Under the pieces are notes generated by a model. It worked only from the letters and a program-made list of their open reading frames with translations, made no database searches and had not been told where the DNA came from. From assembly GCA_037721555.1 (NCBI GenBank), contig JBBJOI010000016.1, forward strand, positions 1 through 64,000: a DNA stretch of 64,000 nucleotides, written 5' to 3'. Shown here in pieces: positions 7,886-16,582 of this stretch. Position numbers and translations under genes: made by a program. The DNA is from Gaiellasilicea sp037721555. Lineage in GTDB: Bacteria > Actinomycetota > Thermoleophilia > Gaiellales > Gaiellaceae. Positions within the stretch are counted from its first letter, which is position 1. Every line of letters starts with the position of its first letter.

Positions 7886-8336
7886 GGCGGTCACCGCGCT
7901 GCACGTTCCAGCGTCGAAACGAGCCCGCGTTGACCTCGAGCGCCCCGCGGTAGGAAACTCCGGGGGAGTAGATCGGGCACGGATCCTCCACGCACGGCTG
8001 CATCCGCAGGATGCGCAGGATCCGGCCGCGGACGTCGTAGAACGCGATGTCGAGCGGGATCAGCGTGTTCTTCATCCAGAAGCCGCCGCTGGTCGGGCTC
8101 TCGTAGGCGAAGACCATGCCGGCCTTCGCGCCGAGCGAACGGCGGAGCATCAGGCCACGCTGCCGTTGCCGATCCGTGCTTGCGATCTCGACGCGCAGGA
8201 CGAGGTCACCGTCGCTTGTTGAGAGGGTGGCGGTGCCGCGGCCGAAGTTCGGGCCTGCGGCGCCTTTCTCGATCGCAGCAGCCGCTCCCGTTGCGAGGAG
8301 AGCGCCCGCGAGCAGCGAGACCAAGAACTTACGCAT
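7854..8336 (-). CDS. Secreted DUF192 protein
   Basis: 160 residues with a signal peptide (FLVSLLAGALLATGAAAA). The DUF192 core is clear: TDRQRQRGLMLRRSLGAKAG, then GGFWMKNTLIPLDIAFYD and RGALEVNAGSF. The family is small, often exported and of unknown role. It lies 16 bp downstream of selB on the same strand and may be co-transcribed with selA-selB, though a functional link is not known. Confidence 0.85.
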   Translation of the reverse strand: MRKFLVSLLAGALLATGAAAAIEKGAAGPNFGRGTATLSTSDGDLVLRVEIASTDRQRQRGLMLRRSLGAKAGMVFAYESPTSGGFWMKNTLIPLDIAFYDVRGRILRILRMQPCVEDPCPIYSPGVSYRGALEVNAGSFRRWNVQRGDRLTVRAATAAG

Positions 8337-8352
8337 GGCGGAAGTGTTGCAG

Positions 8353-9984
8353 TCAGGAGCCTGCGGCGACGCGCCGGAGCACCCTCGTGTCGCCTGTGCG
8401 GCGCGTGAGCCCGTCCGCGTCGAAGCGCTCGAGCAGGAGCTGCGCGTCCCGACGGCCGCAGCCGACGAGGTCGCGAAAACGCGCGAGCGCGATCCGGCCT
8501 TCTCGGGCGCACTCCTCGCGCAGGAGCGCCGTCGCCCGCTCGTAGGCACGGGAGGAAACCGCGTAGCCGGAGCCGAGACGGACAAGGCTGCCGTCGCGCT
8601 CCAGGAACCGCGCGAGCTCGGCATCGTCGACCCGCTCGGCTCCGGGCTCGGCCGCCGCCAGCGAGCTGCGCAACTCGTCGGCAGCTCCGGCCCGGACCCC
8701 CAGAGAGCCCGTCGCCCCAGGCAGGTACAGCATCGAGCCGCGGCGCTCGAACGCGAGCAGGGGAAGCACGTCCTTCGCCCACGGCTCGGTCGGAGCGGGG
8801 ATGCCGGGGTCGAGCGGATCGGCCGCCTCGAGGCGGCGCTCCAGCTGCGCGCGCAACTCGGCGAGCCAGCTGTCCGAGTAGTCCCAGCCATCGACGCGGC
8901 GCACCGGCTCGTGCACCGGAGCCTCGCCGGCCTCCACCTGCCGGAAGCGCTCGGGGTCGAGGTGGCGTGGCGGTGACGGGTCGAGGACGACAGCACCGGC
9001 GACCGTCGTCGTCGTCCGCAGGACGACGTGGTCGTCGCGGGCGGCCACGCCGGGCGCCGCGAGACGGAGCTGGGCGTACTGCTCCCCCGCGCGAACGACG
9101 CGGGCCGCGATCGCCGCCGTGCCGTGGTGCACGAGCAGGCGGGATCCGGTCGAAACCGGCTCGAGCTCCTCGAGGCGAACGTCCAACCGGTAGCTCGGCC
9201 GGTACGACTCGCCGCCGACGAGGGCGTCCCCGCGCCGGAGCTCGCTCCGCTCCACCCCCGGCAGCGCGAGCGCGACCCGTTGGCCCGCGGCCCCATGGTC
9301 GACCGCCTCGTCGTGCACCTGCACCGATCGCACTCGCACGCCGCGGCCGCCCGGCTCGACCCGGAGAACGTCCCCGCCGGCAACGGTGCCGGACCAGAGC
9401 GTTCCCGTCACAACCGTCCCGATCCCGCGCAGCGAGAAGACGCGGTCGACGTACAGGCGCGCCGGGGCGCCGAGCTTGTGGCGCTGTGACACGAAGTCCG
9501 ACGCGCGCTCGAGGGCGGCTCGAAGCTCCTGGAGTCCTGCGCCCGTCTTCGCGCTGACGGAAACCACCTGCGCGTTCGGGACGAGCTCGTGCGCCTCGTC
9601 CACGGCCAACTGCAGCAGCTCCGGGTCGACCGCATCGGCCTTCGTGACCGCGATCACGCCGCGGTCGACTCCGAGCAGCCTCAGGATTGCGAGGTGCTCG
9701 TGTGTCTGCGGCCGGGCACCCTCTGCGGCGTCGATCACGAGCAGGAACAGGTCGATCCCCGTCGCGCCCGCAACCATGTTGCGGACGAAGCGCTCGTGGC
9801 CCGGGACGTCGATCAGCGAGAGTCGCCGCCCGTCGGGCAGCTCGAGCGGCGCGTAACCGAGGTCGATCGAGATCCCGCGCGCACGTTCCTCGGGCAAGCG
9901 GTCGGTGTCCTTCCCTGTGAGCGCGCGAACGAGCCACGTCTTGCCGTGGTCGACGTGCCCGGCGGTGCCTACCGTGAGCGACAT
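8353..9984 (-). CDS. selB: Selenocysteine-specific elongation factor SelB
   Basis: GTPase that delivers Sec-tRNA to the ribosome at UGA codons and binds the SECIS hairpin. 543 residues, somewhat shorter than the E. coli protein. G1 is GTAGHVDHGKT at residues 6-16, G3 is DVPGHERFVRNM near 58-69, G4 is VTKAD near 113. EF-Tu-like beta barrels follow (VFSLRGIGTVVTGTLWSG). The C-terminal 180 residues are a series of winged-helix domains ending in ARFRDLVGCGRRDAQLLLER. Its first 16 bases overlap the end of selA, indicating translational coupling. Confidence 0.95.
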   Translation of the reverse strand: MSLTVGTAGHVDHGKTWLVRALTGKDTDRLPEERARGISIDLGYAPLELPDGRRLSLIDVPGHERFVRNMVAGATGIDLFLLVIDAAEGARPQTHEHLAILRLLGVDRGVIAVTKADAVDPELLQLAVDEAHELVPNAQVVSVSAKTGAGLQELRAALERASDFVSQRHKLGAPARLYVDRVFSLRGIGTVVTGTLWSGTVAGGDVLRVEPGGRGVRVRSVQVHDEAVDHGAAGQRVALALPGVERSELRRGDALVGGESYRPSYRLDVRLEELEPVSTGSRLLVHHGTAAIAARVVRAGEQYAQLRLAAPGVAARDDHVVLRTTTTVAGAVVLDPSPPRHLDPERFRQVEAGEAPVHEPVRRVDGWDYSDSWLAELRAQLERRLEAADPLDPGIPAPTEPWAKDVLPLLAFERRGSMLYLPGATGSLGVRAGAADELRSSLAAAEPGAERVDDAELARFLERDGSLVRLGSGYAVSSRAYERATALLREECAREGRIALARFRDLVGCGRRDAQLLLERFDADGLTRRTGDTRVLRRVAAGS

Positions 9985-11264
9985 GCGAGCACCGCCCGGG
10001 CGACCTCCTCGACCTCCGCGTCGGCGAGGGTCCGGCAGTCGAGGAGCGTGCGGCCGTCACGGACGAGGGCAACAACGGCCGGCTCGCCGGCCCGCAGGAG
10101 CTCGGCGAGACCCTCCTCGACCGCGCACGCGTAACCCGGCAGCTCGAGCAACGGAAGCGCGCCGCCGCCGGCACGGCCGACAGTCTCCTCGACGGTGCCG
10201 CCAACGAGCGCCGCAAGGCGCTCGGCGCGTGCACGAACGCTCGTCGGCGGCTCGCGGAGCATGCGCAGAACGGGTACCTCCTCAGGCCGGTCGAGCAGGA
10301 GGGCGAGCGTGCCCTCGAGCGCTGCGAGCGAGAGCTTGTCGGGGCGCAATGCCCGCTGGAGCGGGTGGCGCCGCAGCTCCTCCACGAGTGACGCCGTGCC
10401 CGCCACGATCCCGCCCTGCGGCCCGCCGAGCAGCTTGTCGCTGGAGAAACAGACAAGGTCGGCGCCCGCGGCGAGGCTGGAGACGGGCGTGGGCTCTCCG
10501 TCGAGCTCCACGAGGGCTCCCGAGCCGAGGTCGTCCACCAGCGGGAGCCCATGCAGGCGGGCGATGGCCGCCAGGTCGCGGAGCTTCGGCTGCTCCGTGA
10601 ACCCGACCTGCCGGAAGTTCGACTGGTGGACTCGGAGCAGGAGCGCTGTCTCGGGCCCGATGGCAGCTTCGTAGTCGGCTGCACGCGTGCGGTTCGTCGT
10701 CCCGACCTCGCGCAGACGCGCTCCCGACCTGGCGAGCACCTCGGGGATCCGGAAGCCGTCGCCGATCTCGATCAGCTCACCGCGCGAGACGATCACCTCG
10801 CGGCCCTCGGCGAGCGCAGCCAGTGCGAGCAGAACCGCTGCCGCGTTGTTGTTGACGACGAGCGCGGCCTCTGCTCCGGTCAGCCGACGCAGGAGCGAGG
10901 CGAGATGGTGCTGGCGCGAGCCGCGCGTCCCTTCGGCGAGGTCGTACTCGAGGTTCGAGTATCCCGCTCCGACCTCCACCACGCGCTCGATCGCGGCGGC
11001 CGCGAGTGGGGCGCGTCCGAGGTTCGTGTGCACGACGACGCCGGTCGCATTGAGGACCCGGCGCAGCCCGGGCCGGCGCGCCAGCGCGAGCTCCGCCAGG
11101 GCACGCTCGACGAGGTCACCGGGCGGCGCGCCACCGGCCGTGATCTCCGCGCGCGCACGCTCGAGGGCGCACCGCGCAGCGGCAAGAGCAGGCGCCCGTG
11201 GCTCCCGTGCCAGCCGCTCGTCGCGGAGCAGTAGGTCTACCGAGGGCAGGTCACGCAGCCTCAC
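9969..11264 (-). CDS. selA: L-seryl-tRNA(Sec) selenium transferase SelA
   Basis: PLP enzyme converting seryl-tRNA(Sec) to selenocysteinyl-tRNA(Sec) with selenophosphate. 431 residues from a GTG at 11264 (VRLRDLPSVDLLLRDERL). Hallmarks are VLNATGVVVHTNLGRAPL near residue 70, NNNAAAVLLAL, and FSSDKLLGGPQGG containing the PLP-binding Lys. The open frame extends far upstream over the opposite VanW gene, but that part is antisense noise. It overlaps selB by 16 bases. The selenophosphate synthetase gene selD is not in this window. Confidence 0.95.
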   Translation of the reverse strand: MRLRDLPSVDLLLRDERLAREPRAPALAAARCALERARAEITAGGAPPGDLVERALAELALARRPGLRRVLNATGVVVHTNLGRAPLAAAAIERVVEVGAGYSNLEYDLAEGTRGSRQHHLASLLRRLTGAEAALVVNNNAAAVLLALAALAEGREVIVSRGELIEIGDGFRIPEVLARSGARLREVGTTNRTRAADYEAAIGPETALLLRVHQSNFRQVGFTEQPKLRDLAAIARLHGLPLVDDLGSGALVELDGEPTPVSSLAAGADLVCFSSDKLLGGPQGGIVAGTASLVEELRRHPLQRALRPDKLSLAALEGTLALLLDRPEEVPVLRMLREPPTSVRARAERLAALVGGTVEETVGRAGGGALPLLELPGYACAVEEGLAELLRAGEPAVVALVRDGRTLLDCRTLADAEVEEVARAVLACRSR

Positions 11265-11327
11265 CGGCTCCCAGTGTAGGGACGTTCGTTGCAAATCCCT
11301 TGCATACGCCTGCTTAACTGAGAGCAG

Positions 11328-13016
11328 ATGAGCAGGCGCATCCTGATCGCGGCCACCGCCGTGACCATCTCCGTCCCGGCCCTCGCAGCCGCCGGCATCG
11401 CCGTGCGCGACGCCGTCTACGTCGACAAACCCCTGCCGGGTGTCGTCGTGCGCGAGGCCCAGCTGGCGCGGCCGATCCGGGTGACGGTCGGAGACCACCA
11501 GTTCGGCGTTCGACCAAGGCGCGTGCTCGAGGTGAACAGAGCTGCGACAGCGGCGGCAGCCTTGCGAGCAGGCCGCGAGTCCTTCTGGACGCGCGTCCGG
11601 CAACTCGCCAACCCGAGGCCGCCCGCGATCGAGGTCCTGCCCGTGCTGAGGGAACGGCCGATCCCTGCGAGGCGCTGGACGAAGCAGCTCTCGGAGGGGC
11701 TGCGCGCTCCCACTGCGGCAGAGGTGGCGATGCGCGGACTCACTCCCGTCGTCACGCCCGCCCGCGCCGGCGAGCGGATCCACCACAGGTTGTTGCTCCG
11801 CCGGCTCCGCGCCAGTGTCCGAGGCGTCGGAGCGCCCGTGTCCGCACCGCTCGAGCGAGTCTCGCCCGAGCTGGACACGTCCGCCGCCGAGGACGCGGCC
11901 GCATTGGCGGAGCAGGTCGTCTCCGCACCTGTCGAGCTGCGCTACGCCGATCACCGCGTTGGTGCGCTTCCACCGCGACGGCTCGCCCGCCTCCTCCGCA
12001 TCAACCCGCGCCGCGACAGCTTCGCCGTCACCCTCGACCGTGACCGACTCGCGGCCGCCGTGCGCCCCACGCTCTCCCGCTGGCGGCGCCAAGCGGTCAA
12101 CGCACGCTTCCGGGTGGAGGGCGAGCACGTTCGGATCCGGCCGTCGCGAACCGGGCTCGACGTCGACCCGAAGACCGCGCTGACTGCCGTCACCGCAGCC
12201 ACCCTGTCGCCGTCCCGGACGGCACGGCTCGCTCTCCGTGAGACGCACGCCGACCGAACGACACGCGAGGCCCGTGCCCTCGGCATCCGCGAGCGGATCT
12301 CGACCTTCACGACCGACATGGGCGTCTCATCGTCCAACCGGATCCACAACGTGCAGCTGATGGCGGAGTACATCGATGGCACGATCATCGAGCCCGGCGA
12401 GTCGTTCTCCTTCAACGACCGGGTCGGCCCGCGCACCGAAGAACGCGGCTTCCGGGAAGGTCAGATGATCATCGGCTCGCTGCTCCTGCCCTCGATCGGC
12501 GGCGGCGTCTGCCAGACGGCGACAACGCTCTTCAACAACGCTTTCGAGCTCGGCCTGCCGATCGAACGGCGCTACAACCACAGCTTCTACATCTCGCACT
12601 ACCCAATGGGACGCGATGCCACGGTCTCCTGGGACGGGCCGGATCTCGTGTTCCGCAACGACCTGCGCTCGGCGATCCTGATCACGACCAGCTACACGAA
12701 CGAGACGCTGACGTTCAGCTTCTTCGGCACCGATCCCGAGCGGCGCATCGTCTCCAGCACCGGGCCGCAGGTGAACTGGCGCCAGCCCGAGACGACGTAC
12801 GCCTACGACCCCTACGCACCTACCGGGTCGCTGCGAACCGTTGCGGGCTCGAACCAGCCCGGCTTCGACGTCACCGTCACCCGCGAGATCTACGCCCGCG
12901 GCAAGCTGACGCGGAAGGACTCGTTCACGAGCGCCTATATCGCGGTCGGCCCGACGGCGATCTACGGCCCGGGGCGCACGATCCCGGGGCCGTACTTCAC
13001 GCTGCCGCGCGTCTGA
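11328..13016 (+). CDS. VanW-family cell-wall protein
   Basis: 562 residues. One N-terminal hydrophobic segment (ILIAATAVTISVPALAAAGI) anchors or exports it. Two repeated modules of the peptidoglycan-binding PG_binding_4 type follow (VVREAQLARPIRVTVGDHQF and a second related stretch near residue 200). The VanW domain begins around residue 325 with VQLMAEYIDGTIIEPGESFS and contains SIGGGVCQTATTLFNNAF and YPMGRDATVSWDGPDLVF. Function in the wall is not known in detail. It is divergent from selA with a 63-bp gap that must hold both promoters. Confidence 0.88.
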   Translation: MSRRILIAATAVTISVPALAAAGIAVRDAVYVDKPLPGVVVREAQLARPIRVTVGDHQFGVRPRRVLEVNRAATAAAALRAGRESFWTRVRQLANPRPPAIEVLPVLRERPIPARRWTKQLSEGLRAPTAAEVAMRGLTPVVTPARAGERIHHRLLLRRLRASVRGVGAPVSAPLERVSPELDTSAAEDAAALAEQVVSAPVELRYADHRVGALPPRRLARLLRINPRRDSFAVTLDRDRLAAAVRPTLSRWRRQAVNARFRVEGEHVRIRPSRTGLDVDPKTALTAVTAATLSPSRTARLALRETHADRTTREARALGIRERISTFTTDMGVSSSNRIHNVQLMAEYIDGTIIEPGESFSFNDRVGPRTEERGFREGQMIIGSLLLPSIGGGVCQTATTLFNNAFELGLPIERRYNHSFYISHYPMGRDATVSWDGPDLVFRNDLRSAILITTSYTNETLTFSFFGTDPERRIVSSTGPQVNWRQPETTYAYDPYAPTGSLRTVAGSNQPGFDVTVTREIYARGKLTRKDSFTSAYIAVGPTAIYGPGRTIPGPYFTLPRV

Positions 13017-13036
13017 CCACAGCGTGACCCGGCGAC

Positions 13037-13432
13037 CTATCGCGCAGTAGCACGTTTGACGACGCACGATGCGGCGAGTACCGCGCTCGTAGCCAGGAAG
13101 CCGAGAGTCGGATCGTGGAGGTGAACGAGGGCCGCAGTGGAACTCGGATCATCCTCGACCCACGCGCTGGTCAGGCGATGGATGACAAGCGTGCTCACGA
13201 CTGCGACTCCGAAAGCGACGAGGAATGTGCGGTTGCTGACGGTGCCTTTCGCCGCGAAAATGATCGGGAGGAACGGCATGCCGATCCAGATCGCGATCAA
13301 GAGAAGCCCTACCGGCGGGAGAACGTCCTCGCGCGCAGGTAGACCAAACTGCCCCAGTCCAGAGACGGCCGCTGCGATGGCGCTCGCCGCAATGACGACC
13401 GCAAGACGAGCAGAACGCCGGTGGGCCCCCGC
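13037..13432 (-). CDS. Small polytopic membrane protein, start uncertain
   Basis: The frame gives about 130 residues with four hydrophobic segments: LAVVIAASAIAAAVSGLG, VGLLLIAIWIGMPFLPIIF, FLVAFGVAVVSTLVIH and LGFLATSAVLAASCVV. No ATG, GTG or TTG lies between the end of the LOG gene and the first segment, so the start may be unusual, or the gene may be translationally coupled or shifted. No family recognised. Confidence 0.5.
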   Translation of the reverse strand, partial: AGAHRRSARLAVVIAASAIAAAVSGLGQFGLPAREDVLPPVGLLLIAIWIGMPFLPIIFAAKGTVSNRTFLVAFGVAVVSTLVIHRLTSAWVEDDPSSTAALVHLHDPTLGFLATSAVLAASCVVKRATAR

Positions 13433-13434
13433 GT

Positions 13435-14133
13435 CTACTGAGCGTCCGCCTTCTCGGGCTCGGCCGGGCCGGGGACTGCCCGACCGTCGTAGCTCTCGAC
13501 CACGAGCCGCACTGCCTCTGCCGGGTCGTCGGTGGCATGCAAGAGCTCCAGGTCCTCGGGCGAGATCATCCCGTCGGCGAGCAGCTCGCCGTTGATCCAG
13601 TCGAGCATCTCCGTCCAGTAGTCGGTGTCGAAGAGAACGACGGGAAAGTTCAGCACCTTGCCGGTCTGGATCAGCGTCAGCGACTCGTACAGCTCGTCGA
13701 GCGTCCCGAACCCGCCGGGGAAGATGACGAATCCCTCCGCCGCCTTCACGAACATCGTCTTCCTGGCATGGAAGTGCTGGAAGGTCATCTCGATGTCGCA
13801 ATACGGGTTCGGCCCCTGCTCGTGCGGGAGCGCGATGTTGAAGCCCACGGAGAGACCCGCGCGCTCCTTGCAGCCGCGGTTCGCGGCCTCCATCACCCCG
13901 GGGCCGCCCCCCGTCACGACGGCGAATCCCGCCTCGGCGAAGAGCTGAGCAGTTCGTCGCGCGTCGCGGTAGGGCCGCGAGGCCTCGGGGACACGGGCCG
14001 AGCCGAAGATCGAGACGGCAGGCCGGTGGATCTCGAGCACCTTCTGGAAGCCGCCCAGAAATTCCGCGGCGATCAGGGAGACGTCGTTTGCCAGATCGTC
14101 GTGCGTCCGCTCGAAGACGCGGCGGTCGTGCAC
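13435..14133 (-). CDS. LOG family protein (TIGR00730-type)
   Basis: Rossmann-fold protein related to the plant LONELY GUY cytokinin riboside monophosphate phosphoribohydrolases. 232 residues from GTG. The nucleotide-binding start is VSIFGSARVPEASRPY; GGGPGVMEAANRGC carries the catalytic Glu region; FPGGFGTLDELYESLTLIQ is the PGGxGTxxE signature near residue 143. An N-terminal extension of about 40 residues (HDDLANDVSLIAAEFLGGF) is typical of the longer bacterial type. Bacterial members probably act on nucleoside monophosphates. Confidence 0.88.
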   Translation of the reverse strand: MHDRRVFERTHDDLANDVSLIAAEFLGGFQKVLEIHRPAVSIFGSARVPEASRPYRDARRTAQLFAEAGFAVVTGGGPGVMEAANRGCKERAGLSVGFNIALPHEQGPNPYCDIEMTFQHFHARKTMFVKAAEGFVIFPGGFGTLDELYESLTLIQTGKVLNFPVVLFDTDYWTEMLDWINGELLADGMISPEDLELLHATDDPAEAVRLVVESYDGRAVPGPAEPEKADAQ

Positions 14134-14169
14134 CTAGTGCACCGTGCCGGATTTCCGCCGACGGAGCAC

Positions 14170-15015
14170 CTAGATGTCGCGCTCGACGAACGTCGCTGAC
14201 ATCGCGAGCGCCAGCAGGCCCGCCAGCGCGATGTAGGAGACGCCCGTGATCACGCGCTGGGACGGCGTCACGCGGTAGTACGCCTCGCCCTCCGGGTGGC
14301 GGCGCTGCTTCCACCGCCGCCACGACTCGAAGGCGCCAAGGACGAGGATCAGGATCAGGATCGGGTTGGGTGCCACGATCACGAGCCCGAGGAGCACGGC
14401 CAGGCCGATGATCCACAGAACCGGGTGGATCGCAGCAACGATGCGGCCGCCGTCGAGCGGGCTGATCGGGGCCAGGTTGAAGAGGTTCAGGAAGAAGCCG
14501 GTGAAGGCAAGCCCGACGAGCAGCTCGGAGTCGATCGCCTCCCCCACTCCCCAGACCGCGGCCGCGCCGAGGCTGCCGAGGATCGGGCCGGCAATCGCCA
14601 CTTTAGCCTCGGCCCAGGCGTTGTCGGGGAGCTTCTTCAGCGTGATCAGCGCGCCGAGAAAGGGGATGAACATCGGCGCCGAGACGGGCAGTCCTTGCCG
14701 CTTCGCCTCCAGGACGTGTCCCATCTCGTGCACGAGCAGCAGCAGCACGAAGCCGACCCCGAACTGCCAACCCCAGAGCAGCGCGTAGGCGCCGATCGAG
14801 ACGATCATCGAGCCGGCGACGGTGAAGAGCTTGAACTTCAAGACTGCCGCGAAGATGAACTTCAGCTTCCAGAAGAGGAGACCGACCGCTGCGATCGGCG
14901 CCCAAAGCTTGCGCAGGACGTCCCGGAGCGTCAGCGGCTGCTTGATCGGCGAGTAGCCGCGGCTGAGGTCGGGCTCCTCGACCTCGCGGGGAGCGTAGGG
15001 GTCGTATTGGCTCAC
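14170..15015 (-). CDS. Site-2 protease family membrane metalloprotease
   Basis: 281 residues. The zinc motif is LLLLVHEMGHVLEAKRQG (HExxH) in an early membrane segment, and NLAPISPLDGGRIVAAIHPV supplies the distal Asp motif (LDGG). About six hydrophobic segments are visible, including IVSIGAYALLWGWQFGVGFV and ILILILVLGAFESWRRW. These are the marks of S2P-class intramembrane proteases of the smaller soluble-tail kind, which often cleave membrane-bound anti-sigma factors. No partner is encoded nearby. The N-terminal 35 residues are cytoplasmic. Confidence 0.85.
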   Translation of the reverse strand: MSQYDPYAPREVEEPDLSRGYSPIKQPLTLRDVLRKLWAPIAAVGLLFWKLKFIFAAVLKFKLFTVAGSMIVSIGAYALLWGWQFGVGFVLLLLVHEMGHVLEAKRQGLPVSAPMFIPFLGALITLKKLPDNAWAEAKVAIAGPILGSLGAAAVWGVGEAIDSELLVGLAFTGFFLNLFNLAPISPLDGGRIVAAIHPVLWIIGLAVLLGLVIVAPNPILILILVLGAFESWRRWKQRRHPEGEAYYRVTPSQRVITGVSYIALAGLLALAMSATFVERDI

Positions 15016-15210
15016 TCGCTCAGAGTACTGGCAGAGCCCTCGAGTACCTCCTCCACGACCTGGTCAGGCCCGCCTCACCGGCTGCTGCCGCCTCGACATA
15101 GCGTTCCTCACCGAGCGCGAGGCGCAGCCGCGCGACGAGCTTCTCCATGAGCTCGCGCTCGTGCCAGTCGGGTGACGCGCCGGTCAGCTTCCGGAGACCG
15201 ACCGCCGCGC
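15012..15210 (-). pseudogene. C-terminal remnant of a large ATPase-type regulator
   Basis: A fragment reading AVGLRKLTGASPDWHERE, LVARLRLALGEERYVEAAAA and, after a one-base shift, VVEEVLEGSASTLSE before a stop that overlaps the protease start. The helix LGEERYxxAxxxGE resembles the last helix of tetratricopeptide tails in LuxR-type or cyclase-coupled ATPases. It is cut at about 15210, where a truncated gene begins on the other strand. Family assignment is tentative. Confidence 0.45.
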
Positions 15211-15807
15211 GGATCCGAAGTCCTTCGAGCCGAAGGGAACCGATTACGGGACGAGCGTCTGGTACACCCGTGTGTCCGACGGCAAGCTCCGCGGCAGAAC
15301 CGACAGCGGACAGAACCCGACGTGGCTCGCGAGCGCGCGCCCGGTCGTGTTCGCACCCTACGTCTACCACTCGGCTGACGCGTGGCTCGTGAACCTCGCC
15401 AATCCGAACGACCCAACGCAGTGGTTCCAGGATCGCGCAACGGTGAACGTCCTCGACCCGAGCGACGGCGAGCCGCTGAACGACGGCGAGGTCACGCGCG
15501 CCCGGGACAAGATCGCGGTCGTCCGCGGCCCCAGCACGACGGCGAGCTCGGCCGAGACGATGATCCGGATCTACGGGATCTCAAGCCTCACGGCACGGCC
15601 ACTGAGCGTTGCGACCTCCGCGCGAGACCGAACAGCCGGATCGAGAGTCCCACATGGTCGCCGGACGGCAAGCGCCTCGCGTGGGGCGAGGCCGGCGGCA
15701 TCTGGGTCAGCCCGGTCGCGGCCGGAGCCGGCGACTGCGGCGCCGCGCCGAAGCGGCTGATCGCCGGCGGCTCCGAGCCCGACTGGGGTCCCGCCGCGGC
15801 GCCGTAG
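15207..15807 (+). pseudogene. PD40/TolB-like beta-propeller protein, 5'-truncated and frameshifted
   Basis: The frame from about 15207 reads SFEPKGTDYGTSVWYTRVSD, then ARPVVFAPYVYHSADAWLVN and LDPSDGEPLNDGEVTRARDK. A one-base shift near 15575 is needed to reach RIESPTWSPDGKRLAWGEAG, a classic PD40 propeller motif, and the end APKRLIAGGSEPDWGP. The gene has no start or signal peptide and begins where the opposite ATPase remnant ends. Both look like casualties of one deletion. Confidence 0.6.
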
Positions 15808-15883
15808 GCGCAGGTATCCCGCCGCACCGGCGGACGAGGCTCCGGGCCGGGTCGTGCGAGGCGCAGCGACCCGGCCCCGGGTT

Positions 15884-16522
15884 CTACGAGCCCTGCCCGA
15901 TCCATTCCTCCCCGCCCACGTAGACCTCCTTCTTCCAGAGCGGTACGGTCTGCTTGAGCGTGTCGATCGCGTCCTTGCAAGCAGCCAGGGCGTCCCCGCG
16001 GTGCGGTGCGGAGACGGCGACTACGACACTCGGCTGGCCGATCTCCACGCGGCCCACCCGGTGGTGGATCGCAATCCCGCAGAGCGAGTAGCGAGCGCCG
16101 AGTTCCGCGGCCAGAGTCGCCATCGCTCCCTCCGCCATGCCCTCGTAGGCCTCGTACTCGAGGTAGAGCACGTCGCGGTCGCGCGAGCGGTTGCGCACGG
16201 TACCCGTGAAGGTCGCGACTGCACCTGCCTCGTCGCGGTTCACCTCGCCGACGGCGGCGTCGAGGGAGAGCTGGTCGGAGGAGAGCCGGAAGTCACCCCC
16301 CGAGACCGGCGGGATCACCGCCACCTCGTCCCCTTCGGCGAGCTCAGTCTCGGTGCTGGCGTAGGTCTTGTTCACGGCATAGAGGAGCCCGGCCGGCTCG
16401 TGCCCGAGGCCGAGCGCGGGCCAGATGTCAGCGAGGGATGCGCCCTCCCGCAGATCGAGCGAGCGCGTCCCGTAACCCGCCTGCTCGCGTAGTCCCGCGA
16501 AGAGCCGCACGGACACAACCAC
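15884..16522 (-). CDS. Fused molybdopterin synthase, MoaD-MoaE (MoaX type)
   Basis: 212 residues joining both subunits of molybdopterin synthase, which puts the dithiolene sulfurs onto precursor Z (cPMP). The first 82 residues are MoaD (ubiquitin fold), ending in VAVIPPVSGG, the di-glycine that is thiocarboxylated. MoaE follows directly, with VGRVEIGQPSVVVAVSAPHR and LKQTVPLWKKEVYVGGEEW, the last holding the active-site lysines. In mycobacterial MoaX the fusion is cleaved after the Gly-Gly to expose the end; the same is inferred here. Works with the molybdenum genes at 44170 and 56889-59451. Confidence 0.9.
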   Translation of the reverse strand: MVVSVRLFAGLREQAGYGTRSLDLREGASLADIWPALGLGHEPAGLLYAVNKTYASTETELAEGDEVAVIPPVSGGDFRLSSDQLSLDAAVGEVNRDEAGAVATFTGTVRNRSRDRDVLYLEYEAYEGMAEGAMATLAAELGARYSLCGIAIHHRVGRVEIGQPSVVVAVSAPHRGDALAACKDAIDTLKQTVPLWKKEVYVGGEEWIGQGS

Positions 16523-16582
16523 GTCGCGAGCCTAGCCGTCCCGGCGGTTGCCTCGGATGGTCTGACATGTTACTTCTCGCTC

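Noticed and set aside
9969..12248. Very long open frame covering selA and beyond
   Set aside because: The part above 11264 is antisense to the clear VanW gene; the SelA family starts at VRLRDLPSV.
13435..14416. Extension of the small membrane protein over the LOG gene
   Set aside because: The LOG gene with PGGFGTLDE is certain; the overlapping frame is antisense-style noise on the same strand.
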